A stretch of DNA of 64,000 nucleotides from Azospirillum griseum (GCF_003966125.1 NZ_RXMA01000025.1:1-64000), one strand, 5' to 3'; shown: positions 9,026 through 18,892, counted from the first letter of the stretch. Translations and numbers: made by a program. The notes: generated from the letters alone by a model not told the origin.

Positions 9026-10350
9026 GCGGTCCCTCCCTTGGTTAAGGCGTCGCTCCCGGTCGGCAGCCGCAGCGCGACCGACAGGGCGTGGGCGTCCAGC
9101 CCCTCCGCCCGCGCCAGCGTGACGGCGGCGGGGCCGATGGCGCGCAGGCTGTCGGCGTCGCAGCCGACGAAGGTCGTCCGCTTCATGAAATCCAGCACGT
9201 TCAGGCCGGAGGAGAAACGGGCGCTGCGCGCGGTCGGCAGGACGTGGTTCGGCCCGGCGACGTAATCGCCGATGGCCTCCGGGGTGTAACGGCCCAGGAA
9301 GATCGCCCCGGCGTTGCGCACGCGGGCGGCCAGCGCGTCGGGATCGGCGACCGCCAATTCCAGATGCTCCGGGGCCAGCCGGTCCACCAGGGCGGGCGCG
9401 TCGGCCAGCAGGTCGCCGACCAGGATGATCGCCCCATGCTCCCGCCAGCTTTCCCCGGCGATGGCGGTGCGCGGCAGGGTTTCCAGATGGCGGTCCACGG
9501 CGGCGGCCACCGCGTCGGCAAAGGCCGCGTCGTCGGTGATGAGGATGGATTGCGCCGAGGTGTCGTGTTCGGCCTGCGACAGCAGATCCATGGCGATCCA
9601 GGCCGGATCGTTATCGCGGTCGGCCACCACCAGGATTTCCGACGGCCCGGCGATGCTGTCGATGCCGACCAGCCCGTACACCTGCCGCTTGGCGGCGGCG
9701 ACGAAGGCGTTGCCGGGGCCGACGATCTTGTCCACCGGGCGGATGGTCGCCGTGCCGTGGGCCAGGGCGGCCACCGCCTGCGCCCCGCCGACGCGGTACA
9801 GCTCGGTGATGCCGCAGCGCTTGGCGGCGGCCAGCACCAGCGGGTTGATGATCCCATCGGGCGTCGGGACCACCATGACGACGCGCTCCACCCCGGCCAC
9901 CTTGGCGGGCAGGGCGTTCATCAGCACCGAGGAGGGGTAGGAGGCGGTTCCCCCCGGCACATAGAGGCCGACGGCCCCGACCGGCGTCCAGCGCGCGCCC
10001 AACCGCACGCCCTGGGCGTCGCGGTAATCCACCACCTCCGGCACCTGCCGCCGGTGGAAATCCTCGATCCGCGCGGCGGCCAGATCCAGCGCGTCGAGCG
10101 TGGCCGGGTCGCATTGGGCGGTCGCCGCGTCGATTTCCGCCTGGGCGATCCGCAGGGTGTCGCGCGTCAGCGTCTGGCGGTCCCACCGGGCGGTGAATTC
10201 GATCAGCGCGTCGTCGCCGCGCGTGCGCACGGCGTCGATCACCCCGGCGACCAGGGTCTGCACATCCTCGCTCACCTCGCGCTTGGCGTGCAGCAGCCCG
10301 TCGAATCCGGCGGCGAAGTCGGCGTTGCGGATATCAAGCCTGATGGGCAT
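9022..10350 (-). CDS. hisD: Histidinol dehydrogenase
   Basis: 442 residues, typical length. It performs the last two steps of histidine synthesis, oxidising L-histidinol to L-histidine with two NAD+. Recognisable segments are [18 protein letters not shown], the metal-ligand region [10 protein letters not shown], and PEHLELA near the C-terminus, where the catalytic and zinc-binding residues of the family lie. The gene overlaps the end of hisG by 17 bases and the start of the UPF0262 gene by 4, so all three are co-transcribed. Confidence 0.97.
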   Translation of the reverse strand: MPIRLDIRNADFAAGFDGLLHAKREVSEDVQTLVAGVIDAVRTRGDDALIEFTARWDRQTLTRDTLRIAQAEIDAATAQCDPATLDALDLAAARIEDFHRRQVPEVVDYRDAQGVRLGARWTPVGAVGLYVPGGTASYPSSVLMNALPAKVAGVERVVMVVPTPDGIINPLVLAAAKRCGITELYRVGGAQAVAALAHGTATIRPVDKIVGPGNAFVAAAKRQVYGLVGIDSIAGPSEILVVADRDNDPAWIAMDLLSQAEHDTSAQSILITDDAAFADAVAAAVDRHLETLPRTAIAGESWREHGAIILVGDLLADAPALVDRLAPEHLELAVADPDALAARVRNAGAIFLGRYTPEAIGDYVAGPNHVLPTARSARFSSGLNVLDFMKRTTFVGCDADSLRAIGPAAVTLARAEGLDAHALSVALRLPTGSDALTKGGTA

Positions 10351-11041
10351 TGACGGCCTCCCGGAAGGTGTCGATCCACTGCGCGATTTCCGGCCGCGTC
10401 TTGAAGGCGGCGCGGTTGACGATGAGACGGGACGAAACGTTGGCGATGTGCTCCACCTGCTCCAGCCCGTTGGCCTTCAGCGTCGATCCGGTGGAAACCA
10501 GATCGACGATCAGGCGGCACAGGCCCAGCGTGGGGGCCAGCTCCATCGCGCCGTTCAGTTTGACGCATTCGGCCTGGACGCCGCGTGCGGCGAAATGGCG
10601 CTTCGTCACCTCCGGGTATTTGGTGGCGACGCGCACATGGCTCCACCGGCTGGGGTCGTCGCTGGCGATCATCTCCGCCGGTTCGGCGACCGCCAGATGG
10701 CATTTGCCGATGCCGAGATCGAGCGGCGAATAGATCTCCGGGTAATCGAATTCCATCAGCACGTCGTTGCCCGCCACCCCCAGATGGGCGGCCCCAAAGG
10801 CGACGAAGGTCGCCACGTCGAACGAGCGCACGCGGATGATGCTGAGATTCGGGATGTTCGTCGCGAAATGGAGAAGGCGGCTTTTGTCGTCGTCAAAGGC
10901 GGGTTCGGGGACGATGCCGGCCAGCGTAAGCAGCGGGCGCAGCTCCTTCAGGATTCGCCCCTTGGGCAAGGCCAGGACCAGACGGTCGGCGACGGGCACG
11001 TCGTGGGCCGGAGTCCTCAGGGCGCTGGTATCGGCGGACAA
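10334..11041 (-). CDS. hisG: ATP phosphoribosyltransferase, short form
   Basis: 235 residues: the short HisG form, without the C-terminal regulatory domain, which needs a HisZ partner encoded elsewhere. Landmarks are [10 protein letters not shown] near the N-terminus and the PRPP-binding [16 protein letters not shown]. It catalyses the first step of histidine synthesis (ATP + PRPP). The start appears to be TTG: no ATG or GTG lies between it and the family sequence, and TTG is preceded by GGGAGAGAGTT, a strong ribosome binding site. No His-rich leader peptide is seen upstream. Confidence 0.95.
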   Translation of the reverse strand: MSADTSALRTPAHDVPVADRLVLALPKGRILKELRPLLTLAGIVPEPAFDDDKSRLLHFATNIPNLSIIRVRSFDVATFVAFGAAHLGVAGNDVLMEFDYPEIYSPLDLGIGKCHLAVAEPAEMIASDDPSRWSHVRVATKYPEVTKRHFAARGVQAECVKLNGAMELAPTLGLCRLIVDLVSTGSTLKANGLEQVEHIANVSSRLIVNRAAFKTRPEIAQWIDTFREAVNAHQA

Positions 11042-11548
11042 AACTCTCTCCCTCGGATGAACCGCCGGCGCGCGGGCGAGCGCACCGGGTGAACCGCAGA
11101 GGCGATAGATAGCACATTCCGCGCGCGCGTCACCTCCTGGTGTCGGTGCGGCGCGTCATACAATTTCACTTTAATTTCATGTTCAAACAATGTTTCTACA
11201 TTTTGTGTGAAAAAAGATCGTTGACAGAATGCCGAGTAATTAGGTAGATAAAAGCCATCGGGCCGCTCCACCGGGCGACCCGCGCGGCAATTTGAAGACA
11301 GCAGCTTGCGCCGCGTCACCAAACGCTAAAGCGCCACGATGCCGGTCGTGGTCCTCTTGCTCTGGAGAGACCGGATATGATGACCCTGACGACGACGATC
11401 CACCCGCTTCCCACCCCGCCGACCGGTTGCGACGCCCGAATGTGTTGTTGCTGATCGCAACCCCCATTCCTTCGTTCCGCACACCGTCATTGCCGCCCAC
11501 GCCGCAGACCCGAACGCGCCGGTCGCCGTGGGCAGAGGAGCCATCGTC
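11042..11548. other. Divergent intergenic region (hisG / small ORF) with an AT-rich island
   Basis: No gene is supported. The stretch 11155-11260 is much richer in A+T than its surroundings and should hold both promoters. On the plus strand TTGACA (11221-11226) is followed 18 bases later by TAGATA, a weak -10. On the minus strand TTGAAC lies near 11185-11190. A perfect AGGAGGTGA lies on the minus strand near 11133 without a convincing ORF after it. The rest, 11260-11548, would be a long leader for the small gene at 11549; I find no known riboswitch pattern in it. Confidence 0.4.
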
Positions 11549-11749
11549 ATGAGCAACACCAACGCCTTTGCCATCGAAGTCCAGGGCCATTCCGCCGGGA
11601 TCGTCGTCGCCGACCGTGGCGGCTACACCTTCTTCGTGTCGGATTGGGCCTTCCGCGATCTCGACCGCCGCGTCTTCCGCAACGTCGGGCAGGCCGAACG
11701 CGCCGCCCAACAGCATTTCAGCCGTCTGGCCCAGAACCGCCGCCGCTGA
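11549..11749 (+). CDS. Small hypothetical protein
   Basis: 66 residues, beginning MSNTNAFAIEVQGHSAG and containing VVADRGGYTFFVSDWAFRDLD. The ATG has a good upstream GAGGAG. No signal peptide or membrane segment; the C-terminus is basic (RLAQNRRR). I do not recognise a named family. It lies upstream of the methionine transporter genes on the same strand, separated by two tandem hairpins, so co-transcription is possible but not shown. Confidence 0.65.
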   Translation: MSNTNAFAIEVQGHSAGIVVADRGGYTFFVSDWAFRDLDRRVFRNVGQAERAAQQHFSRLAQNRRR

Positions 11750-11798
11750 TCGGCGGACGCCGATCCCATGTCGCGCGGATCGGCGGACGCCGATCCCA
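11748..11798 (+). repeat. Two tandem identical 21-nt palindromic units
   Basis: A 21-base unit (gatcggcggacgccgatccca) occurs at 11748-11768 and again, identical, at 11778-11798, with a 30-base period. Each unit folds into a GATCGGC/GCCGATC hairpin. The first unit begins inside the TGA stop codon of the small ORF. They fill the gap before metQ and could act as a processing or stabilising element or a protein-binding site. There is no T-run, so they are not classical terminators. Confidence 0.8.
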
Positions 11799-11832
11799 GG
11801 CCGCCTTCCAAGACATCCAGAGGAATCCTGTC

Positions 11833-12618
11833 GTGAAACGCATTCTGTTGACGGCGGCTGTGGCCGTCGGCCTGCTGTCCGCCCTGTCCTCCGCCGCCTT
11901 TGCCGCGCCGCTCAAGCTTGGGGTGTCCGCCGGTCCCTATGGCGAAATCCTGGAATTCACCGCCACGCTGGCGGCCAAGGAGGGCATCGAGGCCAAGGTG
12001 ATCGAGTTCACCGACTGGAACATGCCCAACGCCGCCCTTCAGGCGGGTGACATCGACGCCAACAACTTTCAGCACCAACCCTTTCTGGACAACCAGATCA
12101 AGCAGCGCGGCTACGACATCGTGCCGGTTGCCAAGAGCATCGTCGTGCCGATGGGTGTCTACGCGAAAAAGGCCAAGGCGCTGACCGATCTGCCCGCCGG
12201 GGCGACGGTGTCGCTGCCCAACGACCCGACCAACGGCGCGCGCGCCCTGTTCCTGCTGGCCAAGGCCGGGTTGATCGGGCTGAAGGATGGAGCCGGGCTG
12301 AACACCACCATCGCCGACGTCACCCACAACCCGAAAAACATCAAGTTCGTGGAGTTGGACGCCGCGCAGTTGCCGCGCTCGCTCGACGATGTCGATGCGT
12401 CGGTCATCACCCTCAACTACGCCGTGCTGGCCAAGCTGGATCCCAAGGCGGCGCTGGTGCTGGAAGACGATCAATCCCGCTGGAATCTGGTGTGGGCGGT
12501 GCGCAAGGATCGCATAGAAGACCCGACGATCAAGCGCTTCATTGCGCTGTATCGTTCGCCCGAAGTGCGGCAGTTTATCAGCACGCGCTTCAACGGCACC
12601 ATCATTCCGACGTGGTGA
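11833..12618 (+). CDS. metQ: MetQ/NlpA-family methionine-type substrate-binding protein, copy 1
   Basis: 261 residues starting at GTG, preceded by AGAGGA. The N-terminal signal peptide [20 protein letters not shown] ends [11 protein letters not shown] with no cysteine, so this is a soluble periplasmic protein, not a lipoprotein like E. coli MetQ. Family motifs are [23 protein letters not shown] and [15 protein letters not shown]. It delivers D/L-methionine or a related substrate to MetI-MetN. A second homologous binding protein ends the same operon. Substrate assignment is by family only. Confidence 0.9.
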   Translation: MKRILLTAAVAVGLLSALSSAAFAAPLKLGVSAGPYGEILEFTATLAAKEGIEAKVIEFTDWNMPNAALQAGDIDANNFQHQPFLDNQIKQRGYDIVPVAKSIVVPMGVYAKKAKALTDLPAGATVSLPNDPTNGARALFLLAKAGLIGLKDGAGLNTTIADVTHNPKNIKFVELDAAQLPRSLDDVDASVITLNYAVLAKLDPKAALVLEDDQSRWNLVWAVRKDRIEDPTIKRFIALYRSPEVRQFISTRFNGTIIPTW

Positions 12619-12627
12619 AAGGGGCTG

Positions 12628-12649
12628 GGGGAGGCGTGACCTCCCCTTT
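12628..12649 (+). promoter_or_regulatory. Intercistronic hairpin between metQ and metN
   Basis: GGGGAGG-cgtga-CCTCCCC forms a 7-bp GC-rich stem followed by TTTG, ten bases after the metQ stop. The T-run is too short for an efficient terminator. It may protect the metQ message or attenuate read-through, so that binding protein is made in excess over the membrane complex. Confidence 0.5.
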
Positions 12650-12658
12650 GCCGATGTG

Positions 12659-13714
12659 ATGATGATTACGCTGACCAATTTGCAGAAGACCTACCCGTCC
12701 CGTGGGGCGGGCGCGCCGGTCCAGGCGCTGTCCGACATTGACCTGACCGTGGCGCGGGGCGAGATTTTTGGCATCATCGGGCGGTCCGGGGCCGGAAAAT
12801 CCACGCTGCTGCGCACCATCAACCTGCTGGAAAGCCCGACCTCGGGCAGCGTCCAGGTGGATGGGGTGGAGATCACCGCGCTGTCGGCGCGGGAATTGCG
12901 GGACACCCGCCATTCCATCGGCATGATCTTCCAGCATTTCAACCTGTTGTCCTCGCGCACCGTGTTCGACAACGTCGCGCTGCCTCTGGAACTGGCCGGG
13001 GTGGACAAGGCGACGATCCGGCAGACGGTGGAACCGCTGCTCGACCTCGTCGGTCTGGCCGACAAGCGCGACCGCTACCCGGCGGAGCTGTCGGGCGGGC
13101 AGAAGCAGCGCGTCGGCATCGCCCGCGCGCTGGCCAGCAAGCCCAAGGTTCTGTTGTCGGACGAGGCGACCTCCGCGCTCGACCCCGAAACCACCACGCA
13201 GATCCTGCATCTGCTGGCCGACATCAACCGGCGCTTGGGCCTGACCATTGTCCTCATCACCCACGAGATCGGCGTCATCAAGGAGATTTGCCACAAGGTC
13301 GCGGTGATGGAGGCCGGGCGGATCATCGAACAGGGGCCGGTGTTCGACATCTTCGCCCACCCCAGCCACCCGACGACGCGCAGCTTCATCGATCCGGTCA
13401 TCAACCGGGGCATTCCCGACGGCCTGCGCGCGCGGCTGTCGCCCACGCCGCAGCCGGGCAGCAACCCGGTGCTGCGCATCACCTTCACCGGGGAAAAGGC
13501 GACCAGCCCGGTCATCAGCGCCATCAGCCGCAAGCTCAATCTCGATCTGAACATCTGGCACGGCCAGATCGACGAGATCCAGGGCGCGCCCTTCGGCACG
13601 CTGGTGGTGGAGGCGCTGGGCGACGCCACCGCCGTAGAGGCCGCCATCAGCCTGTTGCACGTCAATCATCTGGGTGTCGAGGTTCTGGGCCATGCTGTCC
13701 CCGCAAATCATTGA
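12659..13714 (+). CDS. metN: Methionine-type ABC transporter ATP-binding protein
   Basis: 351 residues. Walker A is GRSGAGKST (about 41-49), the ABC signature [16 protein letters not shown] begins about 143, and Walker B is [12 protein letters not shown]. The C-terminal about 80 residues form a NIL/ACT-like domain ([19 protein letters not shown]), which in MetN binds methionine and inhibits transport. Two Met codons stand in tandem at the start, and the ATG at 12662 is equally possible. The metI start lies 23 bases inside its 3' end. Confidence 0.95.
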   Translation: MMITLTNLQKTYPSRGAGAPVQALSDIDLTVARGEIFGIIGRSGAGKSTLLRTINLLESPTSGSVQVDGVEITALSARELRDTRHSIGMIFQHFNLLSSRTVFDNVALPLELAGVDKATIRQTVEPLLDLVGLADKRDRYPAELSGGQKQRVGIARALASKPKVLLSDEATSALDPETTTQILHLLADINRRLGLTIVLITHEIGVIKEICHKVAVMEAGRIIEQGPVFDIFAHPSHPTTRSFIDPVINRGIPDGLRARLSPTPQPGSNPVLRITFTGEKATSPVISAISRKLNLDLNIWHGQIDEIQGAPFGTLVVEALGDATAVEAAISLLHVNHLGVEVLGHAVPANH

Positions 13715-14360
13715 TCTGCTGATCAAGGCGCTGATCGACACGCTGCACATGGTGGCGGTGTCGGGGGCCATCGGCACGCTGATCGGCCTGCCCATCGGGG
13801 TGGCGCTGGCCGTCACCGGGCGGGGCGAGCTGCTGCAAAATCTGCTGTTCAACCGGATCGTCGGCGCGGTGGTCAACATGACCCGCTCCACCCCCTTCAT
13901 CATTCTGGTGGTGGCGATCATCCCGTTCACCCGCCTGATCGCCGGGACCTCCATCGGCACCGGTGCCGCCATCGTGCCGCTGACGGTGGCCGCCGCGCCC
14001 TTCATCGCCCGCATCGTCGAAAACGCCATCCGCGAGGTGGATCGCGGCCTGATCGAAGCGGCCCAGGCCATGGGGGCAACGCCGCTGCAAATCGTCACCA
14101 AGGTGCTGCTGCCCGAGGCGCTGCCCGCCATCGTCATGGGTCTGACCCTGTCGGCGGTCAGCCTGATCGGCTATTCGGCCATGGTCGGGGCGGTCGGCGG
14201 CGGTGGGCTGGGCGATCTGGGCATCCGTTATGGCTATCAGCGCTTCCTGCCGGAAGTGATGCTGGCCGTGGTTTTGGTGCTGATCGTGCTGGTGCAGATC
14301 GTGCAATCGTCGGGCGACTGGATCGCCCGCCGCGTCAACAAACGTCATTTGAAAGTCTGA
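13692..14360 (+). CDS. metI: Methionine-type ABC transporter permease
   Basis: 222 residues starting [14 protein letters not shown], preceded by GAGG at good spacing. It has the binding-protein-dependent permease domain with about five membrane segments and the coupling EAA-type loop [24 protein letters not shown]. MetI forms the membrane channel and pairs with MetN. It overlaps metN by 23 bases and is followed 12 bases later by the second metQ. Confidence 0.95.
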   Translation: MLSPQIIDLLIKALIDTLHMVAVSGAIGTLIGLPIGVALAVTGRGELLQNLLFNRIVGAVVNMTRSTPFIILVVAIIPFTRLIAGTSIGTGAAIVPLTVAAAPFIARIVENAIREVDRGLIEAAQAMGATPLQIVTKVLLPEALPAIVMGLTLSAVSLIGYSAMVGAVGGGGLGDLGIRYGYQRFLPEVMLAVVLVLIVLVQIVQSSGDWIARRVNKRHLKV

Positions 14361-14372
14361 GGAGAGTTCGTG

Positions 14373-15176
14373 ATGCTGCGTATCCGTTCGCTGTCGGCCC
14401 TGCTGGCCGGTGTGGCCGCCGTTGCCGTGGCCGTTGTCGCCCCGATGGGTGCCTCGGCGGAAAGCCTGAAGGTCGGCGTCACCCCCGGTCCGCACGCCCA
14501 GATCCTGGAGGTGGTGAAGCCCATCGCCGCCAAGGACGGGCTGGATCTCCAGGTCCTGGAATTCTCCGACTATGTGATCCCCAATCAGGCGCTGTCCCAG
14601 GGCGATCTGGACGTCAACTCCTTCCAGCATCAACCCTATCTGGACAACCAGTCCAAGGATCGCGGGTACGAGATCGTCAGCGTCGCCAAGACGGTGGTGT
14701 TCCCGATCGGCATCTATTCCAAGAGGGTCAAGAGCCTGGACGAGCTGACCACCGGGGCCAAGGTCGCCATCCCCAACGATCCGACCAACGGCGGCCGCGT
14801 GCTGCTGCTGTTGCAGGCCAAGGGGCTGATCAAGCTGAAGGACGGCGGCACGCTGAAGGCCTCGCCCATCGACATCGTCGAGAATCCGAAGAAGCTGCAA
14901 ATCGTCGAGTTGGACGCGGCGCAACTGCCGCGTTCGCTGGACGACGTGACGGCGGCGGCGATCAACACCAACTACGCCATCGAAGCGGGCATGGATCCGG
15001 TCAAGGACGCCATCGCGCGCGAAGCGGCGGAAAGCCCCTACGCCAACATCATCGCCGTCCGCAAGGCCGACAAGGACAAGCCGTGGGTGGCCAAGCTGGT
15101 CAAGGCCTACCAGACCCCCGAGGTGAAGGAGTTCATCCTCACCAAGTTCAAGAACGCGGTCGTTCCCGCTTGGTAA
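14373..15176 (+). CDS. metQ: MetQ/NlpA-family methionine-type substrate-binding protein, copy 2
   Basis: 267 residues from ATG 14373; GTG 14370 directly before it is an alternative, and GGAG lies just upstream of both. The signal peptide ends MGASA|ESLKVGV, again without a lipobox cysteine. Motifs are the same as copy 1 ([39 protein letters not shown]), but the sequences clearly differ, so the pair probably differs in ligand or affinity. Its last 29 bases overlap, tail to tail, the end of the TPR glycosyltransferase gene on the other strand. Confidence 0.92.
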   Translation: MLRIRSLSALLAGVAAVAVAVVAPMGASAESLKVGVTPGPHAQILEVVKPIAAKDGLDLQVLEFSDYVIPNQALSQGDLDVNSFQHQPYLDNQSKDRGYEIVSVAKTVVFPIGIYSKRVKSLDELTTGAKVAIPNDPTNGGRVLLLLQAKGLIKLKDGGTLKASPIDIVENPKKLQIVELDAAQLPRSLDDVTAAAINTNYAIEAGMDPVKDAIAREAAESPYANIIAVRKADKDKPWVAKLVKAYQTPEVKEFILTKFKNAVVPAW

Positions 15177-18100
15177 AATCGGTGCTCATCGCCTGAGTCA
15201 GGGCACGCCCGGCGGCGACCAGCGCGTCGTCGAGCGTGCCGTTTGGCGGTGGGGTGAACAGCCGCATCGTCGGGTACCAGGGGCGCACGCCGGTTCCCAG
15301 CGCTGTCCATTCGCCACCGGGGCCGACGCGCCACACCGGCACGCCCAGCGCCCCGGCCATTTCCGCCACCGATGTTCCGGCGGAGATCACCAGATCCAGG
15401 GCGCTGGTCAGCGCCGCCGCCCCGTCCAGATCGGTCAGCAAATCCAGGTCCGGGCGCAGGATGCGCACGCCGAAACGGGCTTCGGCCTCGGCCAATTCGG
15501 CCTCGCACTCATCATATTGCAGATTGACCAGACGCAGGCCGGGCAGGGTCAGAATCGGCCCCCAGCGGTCGAGCGTGGTGTAGTTCGCCGCCCGCTCCGC
15601 GTTCATGAAACGGCTGCGCCAGCACAAGCCGACGGTCAACGCGTCGGCTGGGAAGCGCGCGCGCCAGCGCTCCACCGCCGCCGGATCGGCGCGCAGCCAG
15701 CCCGCGCGCGCGGGAAAATCGCTCAAGCGCGGGCGCAGGTGGCGCGGCAGTGAGCCTGCCGCGATGTGGGCGTCGGCGTCCTGCGGATCCTCGGTCGCCG
15801 CGCGCACCAGGGCGGTGGGGAAAGAGCGGGCGAACAGGGGAAGGAGCCGGGCGTCGGCCTCGATCACCACCCGCCCGGTCCGCGCGATCAGGTCGGGGAA
15901 ACAGGCGCTGTGCATCAGCTCGTCACCCACCCCCTGCTCACGCCAGACCAGCAGGGTTTTGCCCGCCGGATCGCCGCCGTCCCAGGCCGGGATGCGGAAA
16001 CGGCGGTCGGGCAGGGCCTGACCGGAGGCAAAGCGCGCCTCCAACCCGGCCCAGCCGGTCGCCAGATCCCCGCGCGCCAAGGCGGCATACCCCCGGTTGA
16101 AGGCGGCGAGCGTCAGCGATGGATCGGTCGCCAGCGCGTGGCGAAAGGCGGCGTCGGCCTCCACCGCGCGCCCGGCGGCGTGCAGGGCGTTGCCAAGATT
16201 GTAACGCCAGTCGGCCCGCTGCGGCGACAGGGCCAGCGCCCGTGCCCAGCCCTTCAACGCGCCATCCAAACGGCGTTGGCGTTGGCGCAGGTCGGCCAGC
16301 CCGGCCCAGCCGGTGGGCGATCCGGGATCAAGCAGCAGCGCCCGCCACCAGATCAGCCCGGCGCGGTCGGTGTCGCCCGCCTGCTCCAACGCCAAGGCCA
16401 GATTGGCCAGCGTCCGCCCATCCTCGGGCCGTGGGCGCAGGGCGGCGCGCAGGGCGTCCGCCGCCTCCCCCGCCCGGTCCAGCGCCAGCAGGGCGACGCC
16501 GAGGTTGGAGAGCGCTTCCGGGTAGCCGGAGCGCAGGGACAGCGCGCGGCGGGCGGCGCGGGCGGCGTCGGCGGGCAACACCCCCGTCGCCAGCCCGTTC
16601 CAAGCCTCCGGGATCGCCGGGTCGAGCGCCAGCGCGGTGCGCAGGGCGCGGTCGTCCTCCTGCCCCGCCGCGCGGCGGGCCAACCCCAGATTGGTCCACA
16701 GCCCGGCGTGGCCGGGGGCGTGGCGCAGGGCGTCGCGGGAGGCGTCCGCCGCCCCCGCCGGGTCGCCCAGCGCCAGCCGCAAGGCTCCCAGGCTGCCCAG
16801 CGCCTCCGAATCCGTCGGGTCGAGGGCGGCGGCGGCCTGCCAGTCGGCGGCGGCCTCCGCCCATTGGCCCAACTCCTGGCGCGCGAGGGCACGGCGCTTG
16901 TGGCGCTGGGCGGTCGGCGCGGCGGCGATGGCGCGGGTCAACAGCGTGTCGGCGATGTCGGGCCGTCCGGCCTGCCGACCCAACCAGCCATAGCCCTCCA
17001 GCGCCTCGGCGTTTTCCGCATCCAGCTCCAGCGCGCGTTGATAGGCCTTTTCGGCCTCCGGCCACGCCCCGCCCTCGTGGTGGCGGCGGGCTTCGGCCAG
17101 AGCCGCCGTCAGGGCGGGCAGGGGAATGACCAGCGGGCCGGACAGGCGGCGCAGCTCGGCGGCCATCCGCGCCAGCAGGTCCGGCAGCCCCTCGCCCGGT
17201 TGCGGAGTCCACAGCCGTTGGCTGGGAAACCAGGGGCGGACGCGGGTGCCGAGCGCGGTCCAGTCGCCCGCCGTGCCAAAGCGCCAGCTCGGGATCCCCA
17301 ACGCCCCGGCCATCTCGCCGACCGAGCTGGCGACGGTGATGACCAAATCCAGATTGGCGGTCAGCGCCGCCGCTGTCTCCAGATCCTGTTTCAGGTCGGC
17401 GTCGGGCCAGCGGTGCAGGCGCACGCCGTGGGCGGCCTCGGCCCGCGCGATCTCCTCCTCCCGCCCGTCATATTGCAGGGACACCAGGGTCAGGCCGGGC
17501 ATGGCGAACAGCGGCGGCCAGTCGGCGAGCGTGGTGTAGGCGCGCTTGCGCTCCCCCGTCACCTTCTGGCTGGTCCAGGCGATGCCGACGCGCAGCCCCG
17601 GCCCCAGCGCCGCCAGCCGGTCGGCCCACAGGGCCACCCGCGCCGGGTCGGGGCGCAGCCACCCGGCGCGCGGGGGAAAATCGGCCAGCGACCGGCGCAA
17701 GCGACCGGGCAGGGATCCCATGGCGATGTGACGATCCAGATCGGTCGGGTCGGCGGTGGGCGCGCGCACCCGCAGGCCGGGCAGGGAACGGGTGAACAGC
17801 GGGACCAGACGCGGGTCGCATTCAACGGTCCAATCCCCGCCGAGTGCCGCCAATTCGGGCAGCAGCCCGCCGAACATCAGCTCGTCGCCCAAGCCCTGCT
17901 CGCGCCAGACCAGCAGGCGCAGCCCGGCCGGGTCCTCGCCCCGCCATTCCGGCACGGCAAAGGCGCGGCCCCCCTGCACCCGGCGGGAGGCAAAGCGGGC
18001 CTCGTACAGCGCCTGCCCCTCCGCCAGATCGCCGAGCGACAGCCGCCGCAGCGCCAGATTCCAGCGGGCGAGCGGGGAGGTTGGATCGGCGCGCAGGGCG

Positions 18101-18807
18101 GCGCGGTAGAGCGCCTCGGCCTCGTCCGCCCGGCCTTGCGCCTCGCGCAGCAGGGCGGTGTTGACCAGGGTTTCGGAATCGTCGGGCGCGAGCCGCCGGG
18201 CTTCCGTCTGGGCGTCCTCGGCCTCGCCCAGCCGCCCGGCTTCCTTCAGCACGACGCCGAGGCTGGTGTGGGCCAGCGGGTTGCCGGGGTCGAGCCGCAG
18301 GGCGTGGCGCAAGGCGTCCTCCGCCCCGGCCAGATCGTCGGCGGCGTGCCGGGCGGTGCCGAGATTGAGCCACGCCTCCGCGTAATCGCCGCGCAGATCC
18401 AGGGCGCGGCGGTAATGGGCGATGGCGTCGTCGAGGAATCCGCGCTCCTGCAGGGCGCTGCCCAGGCTGTTGTGCGCCTCCGGGTACGCCTCGCGCCGGG
18501 CCAGCGCGCGGCGGTAGGCGGCCTCCGCCGCGTCCAGTTGCCCCAGCGCGTGCAGGGCAAGGCCATGGTTGGCGTGATACTCGGCCACGCCGTCGCGCCG
18601 TTCCACCGCCAGCCCGATCAGGCGCGCGGCCTCGCCATGATGGCCGCATTGGTGGGCCAGCACCCCCAGCAGATGCAGGGCGTCGGGTTGGTCCGGGTCG
18701 GTCGCCAGCACCGCGCGATAGCCCTGTTCCGCGCCCGCCAGATCACCCGCCCGATGACGGGCGAGCGCGTCGGCCAGCGGGGCGGCGGAAGGGGCGGGGG
18801 CGGTCAT
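15148..18807 (-). CDS. Double-unit TPR-glycosyltransferase protein
   Basis: 1219 residues. Order: TPR repeats (about 1-265, e.g. AYRRALARREAYPEAHNSLG), a GT41/GT9-like domain (about 270-555, starting EARFASRRV, with LLVWREQGLGDELMFGG and ITVASSVGEMAGALGIPSW), a second TPR array (about 570-920), and a second such domain (about 924-1205, EARFASGQ, LLVWREQGVGDELMHSA, ISAGTSVAEMAGALGVPVW). The two halves align along their length, so it looks like a tandem duplication and fusion of one TPR-GT gene. Such proteins are predicted to glycosylate proteins such as flagellin, but no acceptor or sugar gene adjoins. It is cytoplasmic, with no signal peptide. Confidence 0.85.
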   Translation of the reverse strand: MTAPAPSAAPLADALARHRAGDLAGAEQGYRAVLATDPDQPDALHLLGVLAHQCGHHGEAARLIGLAVERRDGVAEYHANHGLALHALGQLDAAEAAYRRALARREAYPEAHNSLGSALQERGFLDDAIAHYRRALDLRGDYAEAWLNLGTARHAADDLAGAEDALRHALRLDPGNPLAHTSLGVVLKEAGRLGEAEDAQTEARRLAPDDSETLVNTALLREAQGRADEAEALYRAALRADPTSPLARWNLALRRLSLGDLAEGQALYEARFASRRVQGGRAFAVPEWRGEDPAGLRLLVWREQGLGDELMFGGLLPELAALGGDWTVECDPRLVPLFTRSLPGLRVRAPTADPTDLDRHIAMGSLPGRLRRSLADFPPRAGWLRPDPARVALWADRLAALGPGLRVGIAWTSQKVTGERKRAYTTLADWPPLFAMPGLTLVSLQYDGREEEIARAEAAHGVRLHRWPDADLKQDLETAAALTANLDLVITVASSVGEMAGALGIPSWRFGTAGDWTALGTRVRPWFPSQRLWTPQPGEGLPDLLARMAAELRRLSGPLVIPLPALTAALAEARRHHEGGAWPEAEKAYQRALELDAENAEALEGYGWLGRQAGRPDIADTLLTRAIAAAPTAQRHKRRALARQELGQWAEAAADWQAAAALDPTDSEALGSLGALRLALGDPAGAADASRDALRHAPGHAGLWTNLGLARRAAGQEDDRALRTALALDPAIPEAWNGLATGVLPADAARAARRALSLRSGYPEALSNLGVALLALDRAGEAADALRAALRPRPEDGRTLANLALALEQAGDTDRAGLIWWRALLLDPGSPTGWAGLADLRQRQRRLDGALKGWARALALSPQRADWRYNLGNALHAAGRAVEADAAFRHALATDPSLTLAAFNRGYAALARGDLATGWAGLEARFASGQALPDRRFRIPAWDGGDPAGKTLLVWREQGVGDELMHSACFPDLIARTGRVVIEADARLLPLFARSFPTALVRAATEDPQDADAHIAAGSLPRHLRPRLSDFPARAGWLRADPAAVERWRARFPADALTVGLCWRSRFMNAERAANYTTLDRWGPILTLPGLRLVNLQYDECEAELAEAEARFGVRILRPDLDLLTDLDGAAALTSALDLVISAGTSVAEMAGALGVPVWRVGPGGEWTALGTGVRPWYPTMRLFTPPPNGTLDDALVAAGRALTQAMSTDFTKRERPRS

Positions 18808-18892
18808 GGCGTGGTGAGGCTCCGGTGGGATCGGCGCATCGGCATAGCACGCTTTCGCCCCACAGCGCGCGGCCCGTCAGCGCGTGGCCCCG

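Noticed and set aside
10893-11322. Possible his leader peptide upstream of hisG, supported by a perfect AGGAGGTGA on the minus strand
   Set aside because: Neither frame after this site contains a run of histidine codons and no terminator/antiterminator pair is visible, so histidine attenuation is not supported.
11260-11832. SAM-type riboswitch in front of the methionine transporter genes
   Set aside because: I looked for SAM-I and SAM-II patterns in the leader and in the metQ gap and found none; only simple hairpins are present.
13662-14924. Minus-strand 420-codon frame opposite metI and metQ
   Set aside because: His/Gln/Asp-rich shadow translation; the plus-strand genes have matching motifs and ribosome binding sites.
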